Origin: Isochrysis galbana
Taxonomy: Eukaryota > Haptophyta > Isochrysidales > Isochrysidaceae
Length of the DNA stretch: 64,000 nucleotides
Direction of reading: 5' to 3'
Assembly: GCA_018136815.1 (NCBI GenBank)
Contig: CM030941.1
Location: forward strand, 1 to 64,000
How positions within the stretch are numbered: the first letter of the stretch is position 1; each line of letters starts with the position of its first letter. This document shows positions 10,697 to 21,600 of this stretch, piece after piece. The position numbers and the translations under genes were made by a program. The notes beneath the pieces were generated by a model. The model searched no databases. It was not told where the DNA came from and saw only the letters and a program-made list of their open reading frames with translations.

Positions 10697-12010
10697 TGTC
10701 GCATTCATCCTAGATGATGCGATTTCCAGGCTCTTGTTTCCAGGTCCTTCGCCGTGCGGCCACACGGTGAAGCTCAGGTACATCTAGGTTGGTAGGGTTC
10801 GTCCCTAGCGATCTAGAATTCGAGTTCTTGTTTCGTTCCTTCTAGCCTGTTTGTCAGGTCTAGATTCCAGGTTTCCTCCTTTCGGTAATCTTGACCCAAA
10901 GGAGCCAGGTCGCCTGTCACTCGCTGCGCGCTTGTCTCAGGCTCTCAGGTTACCTTGTGAAGGCTTGTTTAGCTTCTTGCAAGGCTTGTTGTTTCTTGTT
11001 GGGTTCCGGTTCTTTCTTGGACTTGCTAACTTTCGTTGTCGTCCAGGCCTGTTCGTCGTAGGTTTTGTTTAGCCTGGTTAGGGTTTCGTTGTCTTCCAGC
11101 GTTTGGCGTTCGTCTTGGCGTTCGGAAATTTCCTCTCACATTCCCTAGGTCCGCTACCCTTGCTTGTAGGTCCTTGCTTCTTTCTTCTCGGTCAAGGTTT
11201 TGGCGAGCGAGTCGGTTGCTCTAGCCGCTCGAGATTTGAGGTTTAATTTGCCATCTCCCCTTGGAGATCGGTGTAGGTTCGCTTCCTAGTGAGGGAATCT
11301 TTCCCCTTGATGCAAGCTACATGCAAGCCTTGGCCCCTTTGGTGTTTCTTCCCCTTGGTTGCTACTCAGGGTTGTTCGTTAGAAGCGTCTAGAAGGTTCA
11401 CGCTCAACGGCAAGATTTCCTCTGTCGTGAAGATATCTCGTTGCGATCTGTATCCAAAGTGATCGCCGTGGTCGCGCGACATGACGCTCCCCTTCGGACT
11501 CTCCGCTACGTGGGAAGTTACAACGGAGACACGCTCCGGCCGTCGCTGCGGAGTCTCTCTCTCTCTCGCTCTCTCTCTCCGTCTCTCGCGACGTGTTTGA
11601 GTTATCGGTGATTTGGGGTCGCGGTTGCTTGATAATTTGCTTGGTTTGGGTGAATGATTCCGGTGTGTTCGTGAGTCGGTGTATCCTGTTGTTCTCAGGC
11701 TCTTTGTCCGTCGTTGTTCGCTGCGTCGCTGCACTCAAGCAGCCTAGGCTCCCTCCCTGAGGGAAGAGTTCTTTGTAGGTCTAACAATCTCTTAAAACCC
11801 AACACACTAGGGCGCTAGGAGCGCCTCGCCGCCCCACAGTCCTTCGTTCGCCGTTCGTTCCCTGTCCATACACCCGAATGGGGTTGCCCGACCCAGTCCA
11901 GAATTTCATTCACCCGACTCCCGGTGGGAGGAGGGGCAAAGCGCCGCGCTAGCCGCCGGTGCCGCTCGCGACGGAGTGGCTCAGAGCCCTCGGTAGCGCT
12001 CGACTCGACA
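10697..12010 (+). repeat. 3' LTR of element 1
   Basis: 1314 bp, starting TGTCGCATTCATCC and ending CTCGACA, so it has the TG...CA ends. It repeats the Gag start region of the 5' copy, which breaks off at 12010 into host repeat sequence. The start is an imperfect palindrome (CGCATTCATC-CTA-GATGATGCG). Confidence 0.93.
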
Positions 12011-12066
12011 TACATATATATTGGGCCTCCGGCCAAGTACGGTAAATACGTCTTCCCCATCTAGGG
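12011..12066. repeat. Right half of the repeat interrupted by element 1
   Basis: TACATATATATTGGGCCTCC and the following bases to CCATCTAGG match 43905-43965. The left half (AAATACAGCCAA) ends at 350 before element 1. Confidence 0.75.
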
Positions 12067-12229
12067 GAGGGAGTGGGAGTACAATGCCAATGGCCCAGTG
12101 TGAACAGTCACACCCCCACGACCCACACAAGAGAACAACAGTAGCGAGCGAGCTCGATAGCCCCAGATCGGTACCCTCGATAGACCTTAAAAGCCTAGAG
12201 GGCCGCCGCGGCGCCTCTACTTCTACTAC

Positions 12230-12349
12230 TACTCTCTCTCGCCTCTCTCTCCCTCCTTGCCGGCCGCGCGCTCTCTCTCTCTTCTCTTTCTCTCTTTTTG
12301 TCTCTTTTCTCTACCCTCCCTCTCCGTCTCCCTCCCTCCCTCCCTCCCT

Positions 12350-12393
<44 letters not shown>

Positions 12394-12971
12394 CTCTCTC
12401 TCCTCTCTCTCCTCTCTTCTCTCTCTCTTGTTTCTCTATTCTCTCTTCTCCCCCCCTTCTCAAGAGATCCTCTCTCGAGATCTCTCTCTCTCTGGTACAC
12501 AGTGTCTTCTCCCGCTGAGGGGGAGCGTCTCCCTCTCTCTCTCTCCCGCTTCTCACTTCCCACACTTCCGGGCCCGTACTCAAAGAAGAAAGGACCCTCA
12601 AAGAGATGAGAAAGAACGAGGGCCTCTCTCTCTCTCTCTCTCTCTCTCACCTCTTCTGCTCTCCTGGGGAGAGGATCTCTTCCTCTCCTTCGTCCCCCTG
12701 CTTCCTTCCTCGCGTCTCTTTTCTCTTAAACACTCGATTGAACCAAAGGGGCTCGAGCAATTCTCTGCACCAGATCTGGTTCGCAACGGTCCCGACGAGA
12801 GAGGTGAGAAAAATAGTAGCGCTCGATCCGAGAGCTCCCCCCCCCCTCTCTTCCCTTTTTTTCTCTNNNNNNNNNNNNNNNNNNNNNNNNNNNNNNNNNN
12901 NNNNNNNNNNNNNNNNNNNNNNNNNNNNNNNNNNNNNNNNNNNNNNNNNNNNNNNNNNNNNNNNNNTCTCT

Positions 12972-13011
<40 letters not shown>

Positions 13012-13046
13012 TCTCTCTCTCTCCTCTCTCTCTGCTCTCTGTCGGG
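12230..13046. repeat. CT-rich microsatellite tract with assembly gap
   Basis: Nearly pure pyrimidine (TC)n and (CCCT)n runs on the plus strand, for example 12345-12440 and 12967-13040. Long open frames here are low-complexity Ser/Leu or Arg/Glu translations and not genes. Bases 12067-12229 hold nothing recognisable. Confidence 0.85.
12867..12966. other. Assembly gap (100 N)
   Basis: Exactly 100 N inside a CT microsatellite; the round length indicates a gap of unknown size. Confidence 0.99.
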
Positions 13047-13335
13047 TCTGAAAGTGTCTGCCATTGAGCGCTACGAGCGACGAGGTAGAGTGAGGTCGGA
13101 GGAGGGCGACGCGTGGCGCCGGAGGGTAGAGACGAGGCTAGCAGCTAGCGAGCTAGTGGCAGAGAGAGAGAGAGTATGAGAGCTTCTTAGGTCCGGGGTA
13201 GACACGGGAGACTACGACGCTAGGTCCCAAAAAGTTGAGGACACAGAACCACACACACTAAACCAAACGGGGCGAAAACTAACCACACCTGGACGGACGG
13301 CCAAGCGTCGGCACCAGGGCAGTTCAGCAACGCGC
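13047..13335 (-). repeat. LTR fragment, family 5, minus strand
   Basis: The reverse complement matches about 47920-48210 with scattered substitutions, including the shared phrases CTAGCTCGCTAG and GACGCTTGGCCGTCCGTCC. On the minus strand it reaches an ATG encoding MADTFRPD, parallel to MADAVRPD at 48186 in the other copy, and ends in CCGACA next to the microsatellite. This mirrors the Gag start inside the LTRs of the other families. Confidence 0.7.
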
Positions 13336-14135
13336 AGGTTGTTTGGTTCTGTGTTCCCGATCCCGACGTGCAGCTGCTTGCGTGTCCGTTCGTTCGCGTT
13401 GAGTGGGCTGTTGGGTCTCCCTTGCTTTCTGCCTTGTCCTTGAGCTTTCTCTCGAGCTTTCTCTCGATCTTGCTCTCGATCGCGCGTTCATTTTCAGCGG
13501 CCTTCAGCCTCGGTCCCTCGGTCGATCCTCCTCCCTCGATTGCGTCACGTTTTGAGCCGTGTTTTGTTCTTGTTCGTTCTCGATTTGGCTACGGCCACCC
13601 TTCATTCTCAGTCCGGCTATACGCCACCCAGTTCGGCTATTTGCCTCCAGGTTCCAGGTTCTTGATTCTCGATGATTCTTGTTTCATTCGGCTCTAAATA
13701 TGATGTATTCAAGGTACTAGGTTGATCGGGGTCGACGTTTGTTGGTTTCTGTCGATGTTCTCGAGTTCCGTTTCAAGTTCAAGTTCAAAGATTTGAGAGA
13801 AGACTCGGTTCTTGGGTGATTCTTGGGATTCCTTGACTCCCTTGTCACGTTGTTTGTTCGGATTGTGAGCTACCGTGCGTTCGGAGTGTGTTCGTGTGCC
13901 CGTAACGTTCTCATTAGGGATGTGCGCCCGGGTGAGACTTGTCTTCAAACCAACAATGTGTTCTTCGTGTTGGTTTAACCCACTGAGTGCGCACACTCTT
14001 TGGGGTGAAAGGCAAGAGGGCCTCGTTCACTTGTGTTTGTTTGTGCATGTCAGACTTGCGTGTGCCTCATGGGGACGCCTGTGAGTGTGCTGTACAAGTT
14101 TGACTCGCGCGGACGCTCGACATTTAGTCGGGGGG
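13336..14135 (+). mobile_element. 3' UTR remnant of another LTR retroelement (family 4)
   Basis: No coding frame is visible. The segment ends in GACGCTCGACATTTAGTCGGGGG, the same box-plus-polypurine layout found before the 3' LTRs of elements 1 and 2. I infer that this is the internal 3' end of a related element whose body is missing. Confidence 0.55.
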
Positions 14136-14185
14136 TGTCGGATCCAGAGTATTTCCACAATACTCTAGACGGATCCGATGGCTTG
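14136..14185 (+). repeat. Truncated LTR start, family 4
   Basis: Starts TGTCGGATCC right after the polypurine tract. It contains nested inverted repeats AGAGTATT/AATACTCT and GGATCC/GGATCCG. Similarity to any LTR is lost after about 14185. Confidence 0.55.
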
Positions 14186-14325
14186 TGTGTCTTTTAACTT
14201 TAGGATGGGCATTGTTTCTTGAGGGGTGATCGCCGTGACGAATTGGAGTGGCCCATAGGGCCTGAGGGCAATGAGGAAGGGGCGAAGCCGGCGGCAGGCG
14301 CGGAGGGGGAGACCACTTCGGAGGT

Positions 14326-14349
14326 GCTGACGGGCTGAAGCCCGTCAGC
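14326..14349. other. Perfect 10-bp stem-loop
   Basis: GCTGACGGGC, loop TGAA, GCCCGTCAGC. It lies in an otherwise featureless stretch (14186-14657) with repeated GCGAGAGCGACGA-like sequence. Its role is unknown. Confidence 0.6.
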
Positions 14350-14657
14350 AGAGGAAGGCGGGCAGGCGGGCTTGAGCGAGGGCGAGGACGGCGGCGAGAG
14401 CGACATCGAGCGAGTAGCGAGAAGCGAGGGCGAGTGTGAGGAGGGCTGTGATGGCAAGGGCTGGCGAGGAGAGGCGAGGCTGTAGGGTATGAGTGTTACG
14501 AGAGCGAGAGCGACGAGAGCGAGAGCGACGACGGATGACGACTGACGACAGGACGACGGACAACGACACCCAGGAAAACACCCCGACTCTCGCCCCACGA
14601 CTTTCTCACATAACTCGACTGAAATCAAACCCAACCACTCCGATCAGACAACAACGG

Positions 14658-16053
14658 TGTTGTATTCCTGCCCATCTGAAGGCTGTAGGCATGAATATTC
14701 GTGTAAGGTACGCGCTCACAATTACAATTGAACAGTTCCCCGTGTTGCCACTGACGCACAAGACACACAGATTCGGATTCCCCATGGTCTCAAGTCCAGG
14801 TTTGCAGATTTTGGTCTCGAAATTTGCGATTCGAATTTTGTTTTTGCTGTTACTATAATTGTTGGCTCGTTTAAGGTAATAAACCGGCATGACTTCGACT
14901 TCTCGTTCCGCAGTTGCTCTGCGAGACTCTCTCTCTCTCTCTCTCTCCGTCCTCCTCTCCTCGGCCGACGGAGGGAAGTTTCGTCCAAAACATTCTCCGG
15001 TCCCAGGATGTTCCGTGGGGGTCTCTCTGCGCTCCGCGAGGGAAAGGACGCGATCTCGCTCCGAGATCACCCTCGCGCCCTCCCACGCTGCCCCGCCGTG
15101 CCCTCGGTCCCTCGCCCCCCGCGGCAGGTTCTTCCTCTCGGCGTGCCATCCGTCGCCTCCGGCCGTTATATTATTCCCCCCCCCCGCGCGAGGTTCTTCT
15201 CCTCCGCGCGCGGTTCGTTTCCTCCGGCCGTCGTTCGTTCCCCCCCCCGCGCGCTGTTTCCCCCCCTCGCTTCGATTCCTCTCGCGATTCCTTCGATGAT
15301 TGCCTCCATCTCGTCCGTTCTTCTTCGCGATTCTCGCGGAGGGGGTACCGATGTTTAACGTTAGTTTCGCCGCGTTTTCGGTGAAAGAAGGGAAGAACGA
15401 ATGGCACGCGCCCCGCGTCTCGCGTCTTGTTTCGTCGCCCCTTGCTCGTCGCTTGTCTAGAAGGTCTCTCTGCACATCGCCTTCTTCCCCCCGCGCGAGT
15501 TTGGACCTCTCCTCGACCCTCCGCGTTGGCTTCAGCGGACGAGTTTTCACTTTAACGATAGTTTGAACCCTTCGTTTGCGTAGTTTTGCGCTCTCTTTCC
15601 GTATTTCTTCGCGCATGACGAGCGATCGCGACCTCAGCCTTTGTCGCACGGGGAGGGTTTGTTTATCGTATGATTCCGGAGTGTTTACGTTAGTTTTCTG
15701 AGCCCAAGGTCGTTGGGGTTTGGGTTTCTTGTGAGTGTTTTTGTAGCAACTTCGTCGAGTCCCACCGTGTTCCCAAGCGAGTCCCCCGAGTTCCCGAGTC
15801 TATACCCCGAGTCAACGAGTCAATACCAGCCAAGCACGCGCCTGAGCCATCCCCAGTCGCCTGCCACCACCTCCCACAAGCCTCCTTCCACACTTCCGCG
15901 CCCTCCGTGCGTCGTGCGTCGTGCGTCGATCACCATGCCCGTAGTCACCCCGAGGAAAGCTCCATGAGCTCCCCGCAAGAACCGCATTCCGCGCTAGCTG
16001 CCGGCGCGCCCTCGCAGGCCATCTCCAAGAGTGAGATGAGCCTTGCTCTGACA
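14658..16053 (+). repeat. 5' LTR of element 2
   Basis: 1396 bp, TGTTGTATTCC...CTCTGACA. Its start forms an imperfect palindrome (ATTCCTGCC...GGCATGAAT). It contains a CT microsatellite (14926-14950), C-rich runs, and the Gag ATG at 15964. A short upstream ATG at 15935 (MPVV...) runs into a TGA overlapping the Gag ATG. In the 3' LTR one extra A puts that upstream ATG in frame with Gag. Confidence 0.93.
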
Positions 16054-18698
16054 AGCACAAAATCTTCGCTCGCGCCTTCGGCTCCGGTCGTCACGTCGAG
16101 TTCTTCCCTTGAGAAATCTTCATCGTCCCCGCGTCATGAGCCCGTCTCTTCTTCTTCTCTTCCCGAACTGTTCGGGTCGAAGTCTCCTGGGGAAGAGAGC
16201 CTCGTGGGACCCCTCCCTTCTTCAAAGGAGAGCCTTTCCGAGCCAGTTCTCCCCCCCTCTCGCCTCTCCGCGCCGACGGTCGAAGTTCCGCCGCCTCCGC
16301 GGGCCTCTACTCACACCCCGTCAACTGGAGCTGGAATGGGTCCTCTAGCCTCGTCCGTTGCTCCACCGGTGGCCTTTCCTCTCCTTTCTTTCGCTGATCC
16401 TTTGCCAAGTGTTCCTTCCTCTCTCAATCCCTCTGTGGTTGGTGCTGAAGATGATGTGGGTTCCGTCCGGTCCCTCCCTCCTTTCGAGCCCCCACCATAT
16501 GAAGAGTTTGTTCCACCCCCGTCGACGTATTCGTACCCCAAACGTAACGTCGTTCCACCTCCGACCGCCACCGTCGGCGCCGCCCAAATCATGGACCAAC
16601 AAGTCCAGATCGAGGCTCTCCGCGGCGCTGTCGACCGCCTCGAGTCCTCTACCCTCCAAGCCGCCCAGCGCCACGAAGAATTTCAGCGAGAGGTGGGGTC
16701 TACCTTCAACACGATACTCAACATTCTACAGGGCCAAGCGGGCACTACGACTTCGTCTCGAGTCGAAACTTCGCCACCGCTTGTGGAAGAAGGAGACAAC
16801 TCCATCGGTGCTCCCCCTGCCTCGGCCAAGTTCCCTTCTCAACCTTTGCCCGCCGCGCCGTTCTCCGTTCCGCCAAATCCGATTTCCGATCCCGTACCCA
16901 ATACACCCGTTCCTGTCCCGTCTGTCAAGCCTGTTTCTGATCCCCAACCTCCACCCACCGTCGCGGGCCTCCGCTCGCTTCCAAATCCGGCGACTCGGCG
17001 GCATCCCGTCGATCCAAGCCTCGCCGGGGATGTTTCTGAGCGAGAGGTCATCCTAGCCTCATGGGACCAACTGTTTAACATGTCCCCCTATGAGGTAGCT
17101 TCTCTCTACAAGAACTCCGACGATTTCGAGCTAATCCACGCCATTCTCAACGGCGGCCTCTCTCGGGCCGGCAATGTTTGGCACTACCGTGTGTTTTTCG
17201 AGAAGGAGCACGTGACCAAGTGGGCTCGGAGCCGCTTCTTCCTCGACCGCACCCTCCATCACCAAGTCCGAATGGGCAAAGAACTTTCCGAGATCAAGTT
17301 CCCCAAGGGCCTGGCCTCGGACAACGTCCAGACAGCGGCCACCTCCTGGAATGATTTTCGTCTGTCCTTCATCAAGCCACTCGAGCGCGCCCTCTCGCTC
17401 GGCTGCGACCACCGTGAAATCTTTACATCCTTGCTAGCGGCCGCCAACTTGTGCACCACCGGCAACCAAAGGATTTACGCCTTCCTCCTCGATCTCGCCG
17501 AAGATCCGGTTCTCTCTCTCAATCCCGCGCTGGCCTGCGACGTGCTTCTCCGCAAGTGCGACGCCACCTTCGCGGCCAACGTGCCCGGCTTCGCCAAAGA
17601 CTCCGCCTCCATGGAGTGGGACCGCCTCGTAGCCCGTGAAGCCGGCTCCGATCTCTTAGAGTTATCCAAGAATTTGGTGCGCGCGTACGTCCGCAAGATG
17701 GGTGACGCGAAGGTGGATGCCACGACGGTCTGGGACCACCCAAACATGTCGCACGATATCAATCAACGATTCGAGTCCATCATTCGGAACGACAAGGTCG
17801 ACGCGGCTCGCGGCGTGGATAACGCGACCAAGTTCGGCGAGTGTCTTGCGAAGACTCGCTTCCGCGTCGAGAACCACGAGCTCCCTCGTTCGGCCCTTTC
17901 GTGCGTCAACCTCTGCCAGCGCTACCTGAGCCCGTACGAACAAGCCCGCGCTGGCCAACAAGCGTCGGTCACGGTCGCCGCCGTGACGCCGCCGGCGACT
18001 ACTTCCAAGTCCACCAAGACCGCCAAGGTTGCTAAGACTGCCTCTAACCCCGCAGACACTACGGCTTCGATGGTCGCCGCCGTCCAAGCGGCGGTGGCCG
18101 AGGCATTAAAATCGCAAAACAACAACTCGAACCGCAAGGCGACTGGCGCTGACAATCGTCGGGCTCCGCCTCCGCCTACGAATTACTCCGCATCGTCTCC
18201 GTTACCGGACGCACTTCTTGACCGTCCCCTCGGCAAAAGCACGTCTTCCCGTCGCCAATGTGATCCCCTCCGAACGGCCTTGGGCTTCCGGCCGATTCGG
18301 GCCTCTCGGAATGGGATCCAGGTAGCTGGTCTCGAGCGCGAGCCCGCTTCTGGCAAATCTCTCGTTACGCGGGTCACCCGGCCCTTCGCGCTGCGCTCAC
18401 GCGCTGCCGTCCCTCGGATGCCACCATGACGGCGCCGCGTCTCGACGACTTAGACCGCGACGTCAAGGAGTGGACCGACGCCAACGGCTGCGCGTACTGC
18501 GCCTTTCGTCCCCGGGCTCCATCTGGTACGCCCGAGGCAGACTTGTGGAAGTATGGCACGGGCGACGGAGCTCATAACCCCGTCGTTTGCCAACCATACA
18601 TTCGTTTTCTCTGCGAAGGCGGCAGTGGCGAGTGTGGTAACGACCCAGAAGTCCACCGCCGCCTCCGCACGATGGTTGTTCTCCGTCCGGCCCAGTAG
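15964..18698 (+). pseudogene. gag: Gag of element 2, one frameshift
   Basis: Starts MSSPQEPHSALAAG inside the LTR, and coding is conserved with element 1 across the LTR boundary (TSTKS). It has a Pro/Ser-rich N-terminal part and a coiled coil (QQVQIEALRGAVDRLESS) around residue 215. A large helical, capsid-like region follows (about 355-620; for example SWDQLFNMSPYEVASLYKNS), then a Lys/Thr/Ala-rich linker and the C-terminal Cys/His domain with CAYC, GDGAHNPVVC and GECG. A missing C in the run at 18265-18268, present in element 3, shifts the frame just before the Cys/His domain. It ends at CAG-TAG, in frame with Pol. Confidence 0.85.
16054..16064 (+). other. Putative primer-binding site of element 2
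   Basis: AGCACAAAATC directly after the LTR. Its exact complement GATTTTGTGCT lies at 27003-27013. Compared with element 1, the sixth base differs here (A for G) and the 3' UTR partner has the matching change (T for C). Confidence 0.5.
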
Positions 18699-21600
18699 GT
18701 CGCCGGCGGGGCCCACGTCCGCGCTGTTACCCCGCTACCAGTCCAGGGTAGTGGGCCTGAACGCCACCCACCAAAAGATCGTATTACGCTACGGCCGAGT
18801 ACTTCTACGGCCTCCAACCGGTACCCCAAGATTCCCCAAGTTCCAGACAAGCCCTGCCACCTCCATCCCCCTCTTTCTCCTGCCTCCTCGCCGATTGCCC
18901 CTATTTCTCCCAATGCCGATGATTCCATCCTGATTCTCGATATCACGCACGAGTCCTCAAAACCAAGTCAACCGTCACCGCCTCTCTATCAACTCAAGCC
19001 GCTCAACCGCTACCCCCCGCCACTCCTCAAGCATCCCCAGTCCAAGACCTCACGGTCTGCGAAAATCCAGCCGCCGCAGGCCCAATCCAACCTTCAATCC
19101 TTCAAATCAAATTTCGCATGTCCGAGCCACAAAACGTCTCCCGAGTACGAGTCCGAGTCCAAGTCACGTTCAGAATTACCCTCTTCGTCTTACGCCACCG
19201 CGAGCCCATCTACGAGTCTGAGCCCAGTCCAGTCATCACCGGTATCACCAGTCTCCATTACTACGACGATGGAGGCGCAGTTCTCCGGTTCTTCCCCACT
19301 TTCTTTCGAGTCCGAGTCCAAGCCTGTTTTGAGCAAACCCCGTTCTGAGCCATCCGAGTCCGAGTCCGAGTCCGAGTCCGAGTTTACAACGTCACCGAGT
19401 CCTACCACGCGGTCGACCGCAGGATTAACGGAGCTCCAGCCACTCACTGAGCCTCCGACGACCACTCCTTCCGCGGGAGTGTTCACCTTCGGTCCTCCGC
19501 GCCCCGAGTCTGAGTCATTTGGAATCTCCGGTCACTTCCAGAATTCCAACCACAACCGAGCCCCGTTTCACGAGCCACCGCGTATCGAGTCCAAACACAA
19601 GCTGACGCCGAAGCCCTCGACGACAGCCACTGTGTCCTTGTCCGAGCCACCGTTCCGAGTCTCGCCGCAGCCGGCCTGCCACTCCAGCAGGCTGCACGCC
19701 GCCGAGCCGATCCCTTCCGTTTCCGTTCCGAGTCCGAGTCCAATCGCACAAGACAGTGCATCCCGAGCCCGCGTAATCAAGCCCGTCACCGAGTCCGAGA
19801 TTTCGGCCGCACCGAGCCAACCGGTGCTGGCCACCGTGCCCCTATTGTCATCACAAGCTTCAGCTTCGTCCTCACCGACGGTTGCGACGCCAGGGGGCTT
19901 CACCTTTGAGCCGGCCCCGTCCGTTCCCATTTCGAAAGTTAGCCCTGTTATTGGCGTCCAGCACGCCAGAAACGACGAGTCCGAGTCCGAGTACAAATTA
20001 ACGTCACCGCGGAGTCCGCGGTCGACCACCGGCGTTCCCACGCCACCCCATCAACCGAGAGCCCTGGAGGAGCTTGAACAGCCGTCTCCTAGCCCCTCTC
20101 AAGTCGCCGAGTCTTCCGAATTCGAGTCTGAATCCACCGTAATTTCAGCGGTCCATCCACCCGCTAGCCCGAGCCAAGTCCTCCGAAGAATGCTTCGCAT
20201 TGCAGAACCTCTTCGGCCACTACCCACGCCAGCCGCTGCCGCAGAGCCACCACCCTGGCCCCAGCCTTCCCGCAGCCGGCTTCTACGACAGCCACGTCCC
20301 TTCTTTCGCCGGCGCCGACCCCGCCGACGACAGAATGCAACGACGTCTCCTCTTCCGACGTGACCATGGAGAGTGACCACAACTCCTCTGCACGTCGAGG
20401 AACGGCGGCCTCCCAAACCGAGCTTCTACGCCCATTGAGCCAGCCCAACCGAGTCCCTGAGCCATGTCCTTCATGTCTCTCACCGGTGGTCTCGCGGCCG
20501 CGGCGTCCGTCGCCGCCGTCCGACACCCCACTTCCCGAGTTTCTTCGTCAATCCCGTCCTCCGAGCCCGTCTCTACGTCGTCGATATCCGAGTCTTCTTC
20601 CATTCGTCCTACGTCGCTGCGGCCACCGGTCGCCGCCTCCGAGCACTGCCTGCCTCTCGATACCACTGCCACCACCATCATGCGCGTGGCAGCGATCAAT
20701 GCGTCCGCGATCCAGCCTTCGATTCCTCTCAAAACAACTCCGATGTCGGCACCCGTGATGATACCCCGTCACCCGCTCTCCACGCTCTCGCCTCTCTTCG
20801 TGCACGAGCGAGCGGCTCTGCGGTGGTATTACCTCGGCACCTCACGGAGGCAGCCCAAGAGCTTCGCCGGCCTCGCAATGGCACCCTAGCCTCGCCTGCC
20901 GCCGCGCTACCCAAGCACTTCGATGAGCTTTGCGCTGAGCTCACGAAGATGAATCAACGAGTCCAAGACGGGCTGACGTCTGGCTGTCACGCACCACGCG
21001 TTCTCGTCGTTGGCGAGACGAGCGGCGTCGTCTCCTCCATGTTCCTACTCGCCGGTGCTGATGTAGCTACGTGCGATTTGTATCCTTCCGAGATCGATTA
21101 CGTGCCCCACTTCCAAGGCGACGCGCTTCATGTCCAAAACCTAGGTTGGGACCTAGTCATCGCCCACCCGCCCTGCACGTACCTCTCCGCTGTCAGCAGT
21201 CAATGGCTCTCCCAAGAACCCGGACGTCGTGCCGCTCTTGAGTCGGCCGCTCGCGTCTTCAAGTCAATGGCCTCCGCCACTGCTCCGTTTGTAGCGGTCG
21301 AGAACCCTCGGATGCATGCGGAAGCTCGCCGTTTAGTCGGGGGGTTGACCCCGACCCAATTCGTCCAACCCTGGGAGCACGGCACTGGACACCAGAAAGC
21401 CACCGGGTTGTACCTCACCAAAGGGCTGCCGCCCTCCAGCCAACTTGCGTCGTGGATGGCCGTGAGTCGGCCATGGCTAACCTCTCTCCTTCACCGCACC
21501 GTGGCGCTCTTCGCAGCCGCACCTACGTCGGTGTAGCTGGAGCGATGGCGATCCATTGGATGCCGTTCTTCTTCGACATTTGAGCCAACAGCGAGACCAG

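Larger units (their letters stand above)
356..12010 (+). mobile_element. Ty3/gypsy chromovirus, element 1 (family 1), near full length
   Basis: LTR retrotransposon of about 11.7 kb. Two LTRs of 1.31 kb differ almost only by one-base homopolymer indels, so insertion is recent. Internal order is Gag, UAG, then methyltransferase-like domain, protease, reverse transcriptase, RNase H, integrase and chromodomain. The host sequence TACAT is present at 351-355 and again at 12011-12015. The interrupted repeat is recognisable from a related copy at 43891-43965, which confirms the duplication. The 5' LTR lacks the terminal TGTCGCAT that the 3' LTR has. Reading frames are broken at several places, mainly by one-base indels. 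Confidence 0.93.

Noticed and set aside
12257-13051. Long overlapping open frames rich in Ser/Leu or Arg/Glu on both strands
   Set aside because: They are translations of a (TC)n microsatellite running through a 100-N gap.
14200-14634. Minus-strand 144-codon frame left of element 2
   Set aside because: Ser/Pro low complexity from GCGAGAGCGA repeats, with no start context or family features.
14906-15384. Plus and minus frames in the LTRs of elements 2 and 3 (Arg/Pro/Ser-rich)
   Set aside because: GC-rich, repeat-driven composition in a non-coding LTR; indels between copies do not preserve the frame.
16311-17412. Long antisense frames opposite Gag and Pol in all elements
   Set aside because: Shadows of strongly codon-biased sense coding; sense frames have domain evidence.
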